Assembly (NCBI RefSeq): GCF_022603395.1
Contig: NZ_JAIBKA010000013.1
Location: forward strand, 62,001 to 126,000
Direction: 5' to 3'
DNA from: Desulfoferrobacter suflitae
Lineage (GTDB): Bacteria; Desulfobacterota; Syntrophobacteria; Syntrophobacterales; Syntrophobacteraceae
DNA length: 64,000 nt
Within the stretch, counting starts at the first letter, position 1. The number at the start of each line of letters is the position of its first letter. The notes below the pieces were generated by a model. It saw only the letters and a list, made by a program, of their open reading frames with translations. It was not told where the DNA came from and ran no database searches. Shown piece after piece: positions 1 to 8,727 of this stretch. Position numbers and translations under genes: made by a program.

Positions 1-308
1 GTCAGCGGCAAAGGGTATGCATTGCCAGAGCCATTTTGAAGGACGCCCCGATTCTCATCCTGGATGAAGCAACATCCTCTCTTGACAGCGAGGCGGAGCT
101 CGAAGTGCAGATGGCGTTGGAGAATCTGATGCGCGGGCGGACCACTTTTGTGATCGCCCATAGACTTTCTACCATCCAAAAAGCGGACCGCATTTTGGTC
201 GTTTCCGCTGGAAGAATTGTCGAGGAAGGAACCCACAGTTGCTTGCTTTCCCAAAATGGCGAGTACCGAAGATTATTCGACATTCAGTTCATGCGATCGG
301 CGCTCTAA
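1..308 (+). CDS. ABC transporter ATPase domain, C-terminal end (MsbA-like lipid exporter), cut by window start
   Basis: Only the last ~100 residues are present. Reading in frame from base 3 gives [13 protein letters not shown], the tail of the LSGGQ signature, then Walker B (ILILDEAT), the D-loop (SSLD) and the H-loop (IAHRLST). This is the end of the nucleotide-binding domain of an exporter-type ABC protein. ABC exporters of the MsbA type flip lipid A-core across the inner membrane. The downstream run of LPS-type glycosyltransferases and sugar kinases makes MsbA the best guess, but the membrane domain lies outside the window, so other ABCB-type exporters are possible. The stop is TAA. Confidence 0.8.
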   Translation, partial: QRQRVCIARAILKDAPILILDEATSSLDSEAELEVQMALENLMRGRTTFVIAHRLSTIQKADRILVVSAGRIVEEGTHSCLLSQNGEYRRLFDIQFMRSAL

Positions 309-350
309 AGAATTTCACCGCCATTGGCAAGTGCAACCCGAAAACGAATC

Positions 351-1514
351 ATGCTGCCATGCAACCCGCGAGAAAAGCTCCTTGAGCAAAAAGCACTGGA
401 GGATGCGGCTAAGACTTTCGGCCTCAATATGCTCCTGACGGGTGCGCCACGCCTCGGGGATTTGCTGTTTGCCTGTCCGGCAATTGATTATCTCATGGCC
501 AATGATGCGGTGGATCGTCTTACCGTCTTGAGTTACGGGTACGCAGCACCCATACTGGATGGCCTGACCGGTGAGGTTGAGCACATCGAACTTCCCGGCA
601 GTTCCTGGAATCCACTCGGCAAATGGAGGTTGGTGCGCACCATCAACCGACGGAATTATGACGCCGCTATTGTCCTGGACGGGAAAAAATCCATGCGCAA
701 GCTTTTGGCGGCCACCAACATCCCACTGATTTTGGTCGAAACGCCAACTGCAATGCACAAGACCTGGCAGCATTTTGCATCGATGCTGCGAACGTTTCCG
801 AGCAACGGCCTATGGAATGAACCCGAATACCGGACACCCGGTATACGGGTGACGCACAGGGCGCAAGCCTGGGCATTGACCAGACTGCAGCAGATCAGCC
901 GCCCCAGAGTTGCGTTTCACGTCGGATGCCGGCGCGTAGGTCGGAAGAAGCTTTGCCTCTCAGAAGTTAATCGAACGGCAACCAAATTATGGCCCGTCGA
1001 GAGGTTCATGGAATTGGGACGGAAGCTAATTCACCGTTTCGGCGCAAGCATCGTGATGGTCGGCTCCGGCACCACTGAGCAGGCGCTCGCCGACCGGTTT
1101 GCGGCTGTCCTGGGACCGGCCTGCGTCAATGCAGTCAACTGGGGTGACAGCATGCAGACTGCTGCCCTGCTGCAGCAAAGTGACCTGCTGGTTGCATCGG
1201 ACGGAGGAATTCTTCACCTGGGGGCTGCCGTCGGCCTGAAAGTGGTAGCCGTCTGGGGACCGACTCCCTATGAGATATTCGGCCCCTGCGGGTCGCCCGA
1301 TAAGATCAGGGTCCTGCGCAAAGAGGCTGCTTGCAGCCCCTGCAAGAAGCGCACGTGCGACGACAAAGTCTGTCTTCGCTCAATTTCTGCCGAGGAAGCG
1401 TTGGCAGCGGCAGGTGAGCTCATGCAAAGGCAAAACGATAAACCTGGAAGCTATCGTGACAAGAATGATTGGCTGTTTGAAGCTCCCGTTCATCCGCCCA
1501 AAGATCCGCATTGA
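351..1514 (+). CDS. Glycosyltransferase family 9 (ADP-heptose:LPS heptosyltransferase-like)
   Basis: GT9 enzymes add heptose to the LPS inner core at the cytoplasmic face of the inner membrane. The N-terminal LTGAPRLGDLLFACPA matches the family's first strand and LGD loop. The C-terminal half has the nucleotide-sugar site SDGGILHLGAAVGLKVVAVWGPT-like block (compare the D-GG-HLA/G pattern). Cysteines cluster near the C-terminus (CSPCKKRTCDDKVC), which is common in GT9 proteins. No clear ribosome binding site marks the start. ATG 351 is chosen, TTG 324 would add nine residues, and ATG 429 would cut into the first strand. The gene follows the MsbA-like end and overlaps the next gene. Confidence 0.8.
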   Translation: MLPCNPREKLLEQKALEDAAKTFGLNMLLTGAPRLGDLLFACPAIDYLMANDAVDRLTVLSYGYAAPILDGLTGEVEHIELPGSSWNPLGKWRLVRTINRRNYDAAIVLDGKKSMRKLLAATNIPLILVETPTAMHKTWQHFASMLRTFPSNGLWNEPEYRTPGIRVTHRAQAWALTRLQQISRPRVAFHVGCRRVGRKKLCLSEVNRTATKLWPVERFMELGRKLIHRFGASIVMVGSGTTEQALADRFAAVLGPACVNAVNWGDSMQTAALLQQSDLLVASDGGILHLGAAVGLKVVAVWGPTPYEIFGPCGSPDKIRVLRKEAACSPCKKRTCDDKVCLRSISAEEALAAAGELMQRQNDKPGSYRDKNDWLFEAPVHPPKDPH

Positions 1515-2313
1515 AGACCCGACATTGTTCTTTGAAGAACACGGCTTCAAGGAATTCGACTCTTTTATGCGGTTCGAGGGGGGTGAACGCATCGCTTTAC
1601 AGCGGGGCAGGACAGTAACCCGCCTGGAACTGGCCGGACGCGCATTTTATCTGAAACGAAACCGGTTCAACTGGGTAGAATTCATTAAAGCGGTCGTGCA
1701 CTGGAAATGGCCTCCGAGGAGCGCCCTGGACGAGTGGAACAGTATTGTTGCAGTGCAGCGCCTGGGCATTCCCACGGTCACTGCGGTTGCGATGGGAGAA
1801 AGCAGAGCTTTTGGCCTGGAAATGGCCTCCTTTTTGATCACCGAAGAATTGTACGGCGCTGAATCGCTGGAAAAAATCATTGAGAAGGAACTGAGGGGCC
1901 CGCTGTCACATGCCAAACGCATATGGAAGTACTCGATCATCAAAGATGTTGCACGCATTGCCCGTGTGCTGCACGGCAAGGCAATGTGTCACCAGGATTT
2001 TTATCTGGGGCACTTCTTTTTAAGCGGGGAGGATACGCTGTACCTGATCGATTTGCAACGGCTGCGCCGCTGGGGAAAAATCCCCAAACGCTATATCATA
2101 AAAGACTTGGGGCAACTCAATTATTCGGCAGACTTTGTCGGGCACATCTCGCGCACTGACCGCATGCGTTTTTTCCTGGAATATCTTGAGTTGCGGTCTC
2201 TGGGCAGCACAGAGAAAAAATTAGCCCGCTCGATAGCCGCCAAGACAGACCGAATCGCCGCACATACGGTGAAATTGTTGAAACGGCGTAGACGGCGACG
2301 CGAGATCCCATGA
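1465..2313 (+). CDS. LPS core heptose kinase-like protein (InaA/WaaP superfamily)
   Basis: A ~282-residue small-molecule kinase of the eukaryotic-protein-kinase-like LPS kinase group. Visible are the catalytic loop CHQDFYLGHFF (H176-Q-D178) and the metal-binding LIDLQR (D196), the counterparts of HxD and DFG. RAFYLKRNR around residue 60 probably holds the ATP-binding lysine. Family members phosphorylate core sugars (WaaP phosphorylates heptose I). Longer frames exist upstream inside the GT9 gene, but ATG 1465 gives a protein of family length and leaves a 50-base overlap. It ends with an ATGA overlap onto the next gene. The basic tail (KRRRRRR) suggests contact with the membrane surface. Confidence 0.75.
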   Translation: MIGCLKLPFIRPKIRIEDPTLFFEEHGFKEFDSFMRFEGGERIALQRGRTVTRLELAGRAFYLKRNRFNWVEFIKAVVHWKWPPRSALDEWNSIVAVQRLGIPTVTAVAMGESRAFGLEMASFLITEELYGAESLEKIIEKELRGPLSHAKRIWKYSIIKDVARIARVLHGKAMCHQDFYLGHFFLSGEDTLYLIDLQRLRRWGKIPKRYIIKDLGQLNYSADFVGHISRTDRMRFFLEYLELRSLGSTEKKLARSIAAKTDRIAAHTVKLLKRRRRRREIP

Positions 2314-3278
2314 TTGATGTGTCGATCGTTATAGTCAACTGGAACACGAGGGAGCTCTTGAAACAATGCCTCGACTCGGTGTGCGAAAACATAACCCGGG
2401 TATCATACGAAATATACGTGGTCGACAATGCCTCGACAGACGGCAGCGAGGCAATGGTTGCCCGGGAGTTCCCGCGCGTCAAGCTCATCCGCAACAGCGC
2501 CAACCTGGGCTTCGCCCGCGCCAACAATATCGCCATGCGCGCAGCCGGGGGGCGATTTCTGCTGCTGCTCAACTCGGACACGGTGATCTCAAAAGGGGCC
2601 ATAGCAGGGCTCATGAAAACCATGGAAGCGGATCCTTCCATAGGGATAGCGGGGTTACAGCTGTTGAACGGTGATGGCTCGCTACAAAACTCCATATGTA
2701 ATTTCCCGTCGCTTCTGACAGAACTGACCAACAAAAGCCTCTTGAGAATTCTCCTGCCGTCTCGCTACCCCGGCAAGGAACACCGGATTCGGCATCCGGT
2801 CCAAGTAGACGCCATCATCGGTTCGTGCATGATGGTTCGAAGAGAAGCAGTCGAACAGGTTGGACTGCTGGATGAGGACTTTTTTTTCTTCTTTGAAGAG
2901 ACGGACTGGTGCCTGCGCATGCGCCGAGCCGGATGGAAGGTGGTATTTGACCCGCGATACGCCATTTTTCATCTGCAGGGCAAGAGTGCGGCACAAGTCA
3001 ATGTTCGAGCGCGGATAGAGTACTGGCGATCGAGGTACACGTATTTTGCCAAACATCACAGTACGGTCTCGCAGTACGCGCTGAGAACGGGGCTGCTCAT
3101 CAGGCTTCTGATCAGCATGGCCGGCGGCGCCGCATGCCTGGCCATGCTTTTTAAAGGATCTGCACGGTGCGACAAGTTAAGCCTGAACGCAGCGATATTC
3201 TACTGGCATCTCAAAGGATGCCCCGCCGATGGAGGTCTCGCCGCACAACAACCTTTGGTGGAGACTGACAATGCCTAA
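2310..3278 (+). CDS. Glycosyltransferase family 2 (rhamnosyltransferase-like)
   Basis: A 322-residue GT-A fold enzyme. The N-terminus VSIVIVNWNTRELLKQCLDS, the VVDNASTDGS loop and LLLNSDT (the DxD-type metal site) are classic family-2 signatures. The acceptor-side motif EETDWCLRMRRAGW follows around residue 195. Rhamnosyl- and other sugar transferases of this type build LPS core or O-antigen from nucleotide sugars. The start codon overlaps the previous stop (ATGA), so translation is probably coupled. The C-terminal ~50 residues are hydrophobic (LLIRLLISMAGGAACLAMLF) and may sit in the membrane. A run of eight T lies in the codons for FFFFF at 2880-2887. Confidence 0.85.
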   Translation: MIDVSIVIVNWNTRELLKQCLDSVCENITRVSYEIYVVDNASTDGSEAMVAREFPRVKLIRNSANLGFARANNIAMRAAGGRFLLLLNSDTVISKGAIAGLMKTMEADPSIGIAGLQLLNGDGSLQNSICNFPSLLTELTNKSLLRILLPSRYPGKEHRIRHPVQVDAIIGSCMMVRREAVEQVGLLDEDFFFFFEETDWCLRMRRAGWKVVFDPRYAIFHLQGKSAAQVNVRARIEYWRSRYTYFAKHHSTVSQYALRTGLLIRLLISMAGGAACLAMLFKGSARCDKLSLNAAIFYWHLKGCPADGGLAAQQPLVETDNA

Positions 3279-3296
3279 CTGTCGGGTCCACGCAAT

Positions 3297-4847
3297 ATGA
3301 GTTGCATTCGCCCCCGCACTACAGCCGGCACCGCATCGGAACCAGCATCCTCAACCGCAACGGCGAGCATTGCACTGCATCCTGTCCACTGGCTCTACGT
3401 GAGGAAAGGAGGAGCGCATTCCGCATCATTTCATGCTGCACGGGAAGTCTCGGGCGTGGTTATCAAGTCGTCTCGCAAGCGATTGGTGATCCGTTCAGCC
3501 GATGGAATATTTGCCAAGCAAATTTGCTATCGTGGCCTGCGTTCCCTGATGAAAGGCGTGGCCGGCGCAACCGCCTGCAAAGAGGGAATGATTAATCTGG
3601 AACTGGCGCGCCGCGGAGTGAGCGTGCCCGCGGTGATCGCCTACGGCGTCGTGAAACGCTTTGGCATACTGCAGCGCGACGTTCTGTTAACGGAAACGGT
3701 TGACGATGCGCTATCCTTGGACGTCTTTGTGGTGAGCCGGGGAAAGCATTTGCTTTTTGGCGAGAAGCAAGCATTCATCAAGGAATTTGCACACTTCATC
3801 AAGGACCTGCACGGCAGAGGAATCGAGCACAGGGACCTCCACCTGGGCAACATTCTGGTGCAGGAAGAGACGCGGCCCCGCTTCTACCTTCTGGATGTAG
3901 ACCGCGTACGGTTGCACGGCGGAGAGCTTTCGGCAACGGAGTGCGCAAGAAACCTGGGGCTCCTGCTTGGCACGTTTCAGACCCTCACCCGTTCACTGGA
4001 ACGATTTCATTTTTTTAGATGCTATTTCGATGGGGCCCGTTTACGAGAGGTGTCGGGCAAACTCGAGGAAATCAAGCAAGCTGCTCTGGATGTCTCTTTG
4101 AGAGTCTGGCGAAAGAGAGCCGGGCGCTGCCTCCACAGCAACTCCAGGTTCGTTGCAGGAAAATTTGGCCATTTCAAGGCTCACTGGGTCAGACAGCCCG
4201 CGGTCCAAAAAGCGCTGCACACGCTGCTGCCAAATCCGGACACACTTCTCAACGAAGGTGTTTTATTGAAAAACGGCCGGACCGTGCGAGCTGCACGAAT
4301 TGAAATTGACGGTCGGCACTATTTCCTCAAGCGCTATAATTGCAAAGGGCATGTTTACCGGATAAGAAATACCTTGCGCCGTTCGCGGGCCGTGCGTACC
4401 TGGCTGTCCACCTGGAACCTGACGGTGCGCGGCGTTCCAGTACCGAAAGCGCTCATTTGCCTGATCGAACGTCGCTTGGGCATGCTCGAAAGATCATATA
4501 TATTATACGAACACGTTGAGGGCTGCAGATTATGCGATATTTGGCCGCGCCTGGATGAGTTCGGCAGGAAACGCTGCCTGGCTAAACTGGCCGTTATGCT
4601 GGGCACCATGCATCGGTTCGGAGGATACCACGGCGATCTGAAATGGCCGAATATCCTGGTGGAAGAGGGGCAAGGAAGATTCCATATCACTCTGACCGAC
4701 CTGGACGGCAGCCGCATCTATAGAGACTTGCCGGCGCACCTGGCAGAAAAAGATATCACACGATTTCTCGCGGACCTGGACAAAAGCGGCGAGTGCGCAG
4801 AGCTCAAACAGCTTTTTCTGGAAACCTGGAGGAAGTGGTCACATTAG
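3297..4847 (+). CDS. Tandem two-domain LPS/sugar kinase (two InaA/WaaP-like kinase domains in one chain)
   Basis: A 516-residue protein with two kinase domains. Domain 1 (about residues 40-230) has catalytic loop HRDLHLGNIL (H178-R-D180) and LLDVDR (D200/D202). Domain 2 (about 310-500) has HGDLKWPNIL (H445-G-D447) and LTDLDG (D468/D470). Each also has a candidate ATP lysine (FAKQICYRG; YFLKRYNCK). Both therefore keep the residues expected for catalysis. LPS kinases of this superfamily are normally single-domain, ~250-300 residues. The surrounding genes assemble LPS core, so phosphorylation of two core sugars by one polypeptide is a reasonable inference. ATG 3297 has no evident Shine-Dalgarno. 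Confidence 0.7.
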   Translation: MSCIRPRTTAGTASEPASSTATASIALHPVHWLYVRKGGAHSASFHAAREVSGVVIKSSRKRLVIRSADGIFAKQICYRGLRSLMKGVAGATACKEGMINLELARRGVSVPAVIAYGVVKRFGILQRDVLLTETVDDALSLDVFVVSRGKHLLFGEKQAFIKEFAHFIKDLHGRGIEHRDLHLGNILVQEETRPRFYLLDVDRVRLHGGELSATECARNLGLLLGTFQTLTRSLERFHFFRCYFDGARLREVSGKLEEIKQAALDVSLRVWRKRAGRCLHSNSRFVAGKFGHFKAHWVRQPAVQKALHTLLPNPDTLLNEGVLLKNGRTVRAARIEIDGRHYFLKRYNCKGHVYRIRNTLRRSRAVRTWLSTWNLTVRGVPVPKALICLIERRLGMLERSYILYEHVEGCRLCDIWPRLDEFGRKRCLAKLAVMLGTMHRFGGYHGDLKWPNILVEEGQGRFHITLTDLDGSRIYRDLPAHLAEKDITRFLADLDKSGECAELKQLFLETWRKWSH

Positions 4848-4953
4848 TCGCCAGAAGCTTGTCCGAGGGATTCGGCGGCACGGGTTTCTGGCCCGTTCCT
4901 GCTGCCGTCTGCAGAACAAGGTCCTGCCGTCGGCATCGAGTAAAGAGGAAACA

Positions 4954-6633
4954 GTGCACAGCCTGCAGCACATGAACTGGACTCACGAGGAAACCAAGCG
5001 GGTGGCCCGGGCTTCCCTGACAGCATTAGCGGTGTGTGTGCCTTCCCTGATATGGCAAAACATACCCACTCGAGATTCAAGTCTTTACGCGCTGTTATCC
5101 CTCGAATTTTCATCCGGAAATTTTGAGAATGCGTTCAGCCCGGACTTATCCCCTTTGCTCACAACCGTGGGCGGTTCCATAAATTATTTCGTCGGGCACC
5201 CTTTTCTCGCCAACCAAATTGCCTCTGTTTTGCTGTTTCTGCCCGGAGTTCCGGGCACCTATTTGTTGGCGAGGGAGCTCAGGGGGGCCAAGGTGGCCTG
5301 GCTGGCAAGCATTCTCTACGCGGTATGCCCATACACCATCGAACTGGCGACCTCGGGCGGGGTGGATTCAGGTAAATTGGCTCTGCTTCCCTGGCTCGCA
5401 TGGGCCGCGTTGAAATGGTGTCGCAGTGAGCGCTTGATCTGGGGATTATGGCTGGGCCTGATCGGAGGACTGCTGAGCTACTCCCGCGGAGAAGGGCTGC
5501 TCTTTTCCGTTTCAGCCCTCGTGGTGTGTGCAGCGTCATGGGTCTATTCCAGGTATACATCCAGGAATATTCGGCCGATTGTCAGGCCGTTGACATCTTT
5601 CCTGGCGGCATCCGTGACGATGGCTCTGGTCATCTCCCCGTGGCTGTGGTTTGAACAGCGGCAGACGGGGTACCTCGTCACTCATCCCTCCCAGATTCGA
5701 ATCCACCAGTTGCTGGACGGCGTGAAAGGCAGCTTGATCCGTGAGGCGAGCGCTTCCTCCCTGGATGAGACGACCGGCGGCGGAACCGCTTCAGGAATCC
5801 AGGCCGTGGTGCAACAACAATCGGAGGATCTGTATCGAGACGTCCCCTGGCTCAAAAATATCGAAAAATCGGTCAAAGGGTTGTACATGCCCTATCTATT
5901 GCTGGTGGTTCTTGCAGTCGTGCGCCATTTCACGGGGGCCGCATCCCTGTCCGGAAAAGACTTTTTCCCGTTCATTTTCATTGGACTGAACTTTGCCATT
6001 TTCTTCCCGACCAACATTTGCGCCGCACGATACTTCCAACCGTTGATTCCGTTACATCTTCATTTGACGGCCCTCGGCTTTATTGCCGTCGGAGATATCC
6101 TTTCCAACCGCATGCACTTCTCACCAAAGCGCATCCAATGCCTGGCAATAGTTTCCTGCGTTGTCCTCGCACTGCTGGCGCAAAAAGAGTGCGACACGTT
6201 CAAGAGCAAAAAAAAGATCGGAGAGGCTCGGGCGCTGCAGCAGATGGGTCAATGGATCAGCGACAACCGGCAAAAATTCCCTTTCTACGGCACCTTGTCA
6301 AACTCCAGAGCTTTTCATAACGGCCGGTTTCCGGTAATTTTGGCCCCCGATTTCAGGATCTGTTACTACGCGCTTTCAGATTGCGTCATCTTCCCCAGGG
6401 ATCACGATCTACCCCCGGAATGGATTGTTGATTTGTGCGTACAGAACAAAGTCTCGCTCATTTTCTACACAAACCTGATCAAGGAGGTTAATCCAAAATT
6501 TGACGCCTATTGGCCAACCGATCCGGCCTTTCGGCCGATCGCCGTGGCCAGTGACCACCTGGCATCAAAGTATGGATTTCGCATCCTTATGTTCGACCGG
6601 GAAAAAGCGGGCGGGGTAGCCTTGGAGCCCTGA
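4954..6633 (+). CDS. GT-C type membrane glycosyltransferase (PMT/ArnT-like)
   Basis: A 559-residue polytopic membrane protein with roughly ten hydrophobic segments in the first 430 residues and a soluble C-terminal part. The first periplasmic loop carries TRDSSLY, the position of the catalytic acid in lipid-phosphate-sugar-dependent GT-C enzymes. Such enzymes move a sugar from polyprenyl phosphate onto an acceptor on the periplasmic side. The start is GTG 4954, with ATG 4972 as an alternative. It belongs to the same plus-strand run as the next GT-C gene, the SMR-like flippase subunit and the polyprenyl-P-sugar synthase-like gene. Substrate and acceptor cannot be read from sequence. Confidence 0.65.
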   Translation: MHSLQHMNWTHEETKRVARASLTALAVCVPSLIWQNIPTRDSSLYALLSLEFSSGNFENAFSPDLSPLLTTVGGSINYFVGHPFLANQIASVLLFLPGVPGTYLLARELRGAKVAWLASILYAVCPYTIELATSGGVDSGKLALLPWLAWAALKWCRSERLIWGLWLGLIGGLLSYSRGEGLLFSVSALVVCAASWVYSRYTSRNIRPIVRPLTSFLAASVTMALVISPWLWFEQRQTGYLVTHPSQIRIHQLLDGVKGSLIREASASSLDETTGGGTASGIQAVVQQQSEDLYRDVPWLKNIEKSVKGLYMPYLLLVVLAVVRHFTGAASLSGKDFFPFIFIGLNFAIFFPTNICAARYFQPLIPLHLHLTALGFIAVGDILSNRMHFSPKRIQCLAIVSCVVLALLAQKECDTFKSKKKIGEARALQQMGQWISDNRQKFPFYGTLSNSRAFHNGRFPVILAPDFRICYYALSDCVIFPRDHDLPPEWIVDLCVQNKVSLIFYTNLIKEVNPKFDAYWPTDPAFRPIAVASDHLASKYGFRILMFDREKAGGVALEP

Positions 6634-6712
6634 GCCCACAGCCTGGTGCCTCTTCTCCGAGAAGTCACCACACAAAATATGGTAGGCGGAGCAAATCCGA
6701 CGGTTAACCGAT

Positions 6713-8092
6713 TTGTCGCTGGTTGAAAGGTTGCTTAACTTGCTCGTTCACTTTGGACTGCGTGGTTGTAGACCCTCCTTGCCGCATGCTTTGGTAGCAC
6801 TGGCATTGTTGACCGCATGTGGTTTTTTTCTCGGCTCAACCATCAGAGGTCTTTGTGGTCCATCAAAAACGGTCATATGGGGTTGGGACGATTCCTTCTA
6901 TTACTTCTGGCTGCGCTCCCCCCTCATCGACGGAGACCTGGATTTCTCCAACGATATACTCTATTGCGACACCATGCCCGAGGAACTGAAGCTCACGGCG
7001 TTGAATCAGCCGCGTTCCGAAACCGGGCTCATCCCTAACAAATACCCCATTGGCTGGGCGTTATCCTCTCTGCCCTGGTTCCTGGCAGGGGATGTGGCAA
7101 CCAGGGCGGCCAGGCTCTGCGGCACACCTTTGAGGCTGGACGGGTTCGGCCCGGCTTACCAGTTCATGCTCATGCTCGGGCAGTTCCTGTACGCCCTGGG
7201 GGGGCTCCTGTTTGCATTCAAAATTCTTGAGCACCTGTTCGACCGAAAGACCGCCATCGAATCAACACTGCTGGTCTGGTTGGCCTCATTCATGCTCGCC
7301 TACCAAACCATACTGCTGACCATGGCGCACAACATCATGTTTTTTGCCTTAACCGGCACATACTATTTTACTTTGCGCCTGAAAACATCTGTGGAACCCG
7401 TGCTTCCCTGGATCGTTACGGGTGTGTTGAGCGGGCTGTTGATCCTGTCGAGGTATCAGGCGGCTGTCTTTCTAATTTACCCGTTTACGGTGGTCGTGCT
7501 TCTGGTGATCAAAAAGCGCGTACCATGGCCGAACTTCGTTCTCTTCCTGCTCTCTTTGGCACTGACGGTTGCCCCGCAGTTAGTCGCCTGGCGGTTGGTC
7601 TACGGACATTACATCCTGTACACCTACACCGGTGAGAGCTTCTTCTGGCTGTCTCCCCGGCTGCCGCAGGTATTATTTTCCCCGCGTCATGGCTTGTTCT
7701 ATTGGCACCCTGTATATCTCATCGGCTTCATTGGCTTTTTCATGTGGATGTTGAAGACCCGCAACCTGGAGGCGATCTGCTGGTCTTTGGTGCTGTCCGT
7801 CATGATCTACGTCAATGCCTGCTGGAGCTGCTGGTGGCTTGGCGCATCATTTGGTTCGCGCGCTTTTGACGGGCTTACCCTGTGGGCGATGATCGGCACG
7901 GCGGCGTTGCTCCAAATATCAAGCTCACGCCGTGTCACAAGAATTTTGCTGGTTGCTCTGTTGCTATGCCTGGCCGCTTGGAATCTGAATCTTTTGGTGT
8001 TATTCAGTCTCGGCAGGATTCCCCATGAGGAGGCGGTCCCCTATGGAGAGATGCTGAGATCCTCGGCGGCTTACTGGTTCAACCTGCATTGA
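6713..8092 (+). CDS. GT-C type membrane glycosyltransferase, second copy
   Basis: A 459-residue polytopic membrane protein. After a first hydrophobic segment (ALVALALLTACGFFLG), the loop WGWDDSFYYFWLRSPL contains a DD pair, typical of the catalytic loop of GT-C enzymes. Many further hydrophobic segments follow, and the soluble C-terminal domain is short or absent. It is not closely similar by eye to the preceding GT-C protein. The frame opens at TTG 6713 without a good ribosome binding site, so the true start is uncertain. The context suggests that it uses a polyprenyl-phosphate sugar made by the GT2 gene two positions downstream. Confidence 0.6.
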   Translation: MSLVERLLNLLVHFGLRGCRPSLPHALVALALLTACGFFLGSTIRGLCGPSKTVIWGWDDSFYYFWLRSPLIDGDLDFSNDILYCDTMPEELKLTALNQPRSETGLIPNKYPIGWALSSLPWFLAGDVATRAARLCGTPLRLDGFGPAYQFMLMLGQFLYALGGLLFAFKILEHLFDRKTAIESTLLVWLASFMLAYQTILLTMAHNIMFFALTGTYYFTLRLKTSVEPVLPWIVTGVLSGLLILSRYQAAVFLIYPFTVVVLLVIKKRVPWPNFVLFLLSLALTVAPQLVAWRLVYGHYILYTYTGESFFWLSPRLPQVLFSPRHGLFYWHPVYLIGFIGFFMWMLKTRNLEAICWSLVLSVMIYVNACWSCWWLGASFGSRAFDGLTLWAMIGTAALLQISSSRRVTRILLVALLLCLAAWNLNLLVLFSLGRIPHEEAVPYGEMLRSSAAYWFNLH

Positions 8093-8374
8093 CCATCAAG
8101 CGAGGATCGGCAGCGGGAGGCTACCTCAGGATTCCCTTTTTGCGGCGGCCCGTCAAAAATCGCTGAATTCCGGGAAGCATGTGAGGAGAGCGCGGGAACT
8201 TCGGGGAACAAGGATTCAGCGCAACCGGCTGAAATACTTTGACACCCGTTGGATGCTAAAATATATGATTCAGGCGGTCGTTTTCAGAGCTCTGCTCGAA
8301 AAATGTGCAATAAGAACTGTAATGCATTGGCTGAAACAGGACAGACCGCTGTTCCATTGGACTGAGGAGGATTG

Positions 8375-8725
8375 GTGGAAACTAGAATCTGGCCCATTGC
8401 GCTTGCATTATGCTGCGCCGTAATGGGATCTTTGGCACAGTTGCTGTTCAAACTTGGCTCGGCCTCTCTGCAGCCGGATCCGTGGACATGGCTGAGCAAT
8501 ATCAAGGTAATCGCCGGCATGATTCTGTACGGCATTTCGGCCGTTCTTTTTGTCGTAGCCCTCAAGCACGGCAACCTTTCGGTCCTCTATCCGGTTATCG
8601 CAACAAGCTATGTGTGGGTTACCTTGATTTCTTTCAGAGTATTGCATGAACCGGTTTCATTACCCAAGTGTCTGGGGATAGCGCTCATATTGAGCGGCGT
8701 GATGCTGATTGTGAAGAACGGATAA
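8375..8725 (+). CDS. Small multidrug-resistance/EamA-type four-helix membrane protein (ArnE-like flippase subunit)
   Basis: About 116 residues with four predicted membrane helices ([71 protein letters not shown]). The sequence fits the SMR/EamA fold, and [13 protein letters not shown] resembles the helix-3 core of ArnE/ArnF. ArnE/F flip undecaprenyl-phosphate-aminoarabinose. Here the gene is 2 bases from a polyprenyl-P-sugar synthase-like GT2 and downstream of two GT-C enzymes, so lipid-sugar flipping is more likely than drug export. GAGGAGG precedes the GTG at 8375, and a TTG at 8372 is also possible. Confidence 0.65.
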   Translation: METRIWPIALALCCAVMGSLAQLLFKLGSASLQPDPWTWLSNIKVIAGMILYGISAVLFVVALKHGNLSVLYPVIATSYVWVTLISFRVLHEPVSLPKCLGIALILSGVMLIVKNG

Positions 8726-8727
8726 GC

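Noticed and set aside
5690-5720. GATTCGAATCC resembling a tRNA T-loop
   Set aside because: It lies within the coding sequence of a GT-C glycosyltransferase and no cloverleaf can be drawn around it.
8181-8423. Small gene before the SMR-like protein
   Set aside because: No ribosome binding site or family resemblance, and it overlaps the SMR start in another frame.
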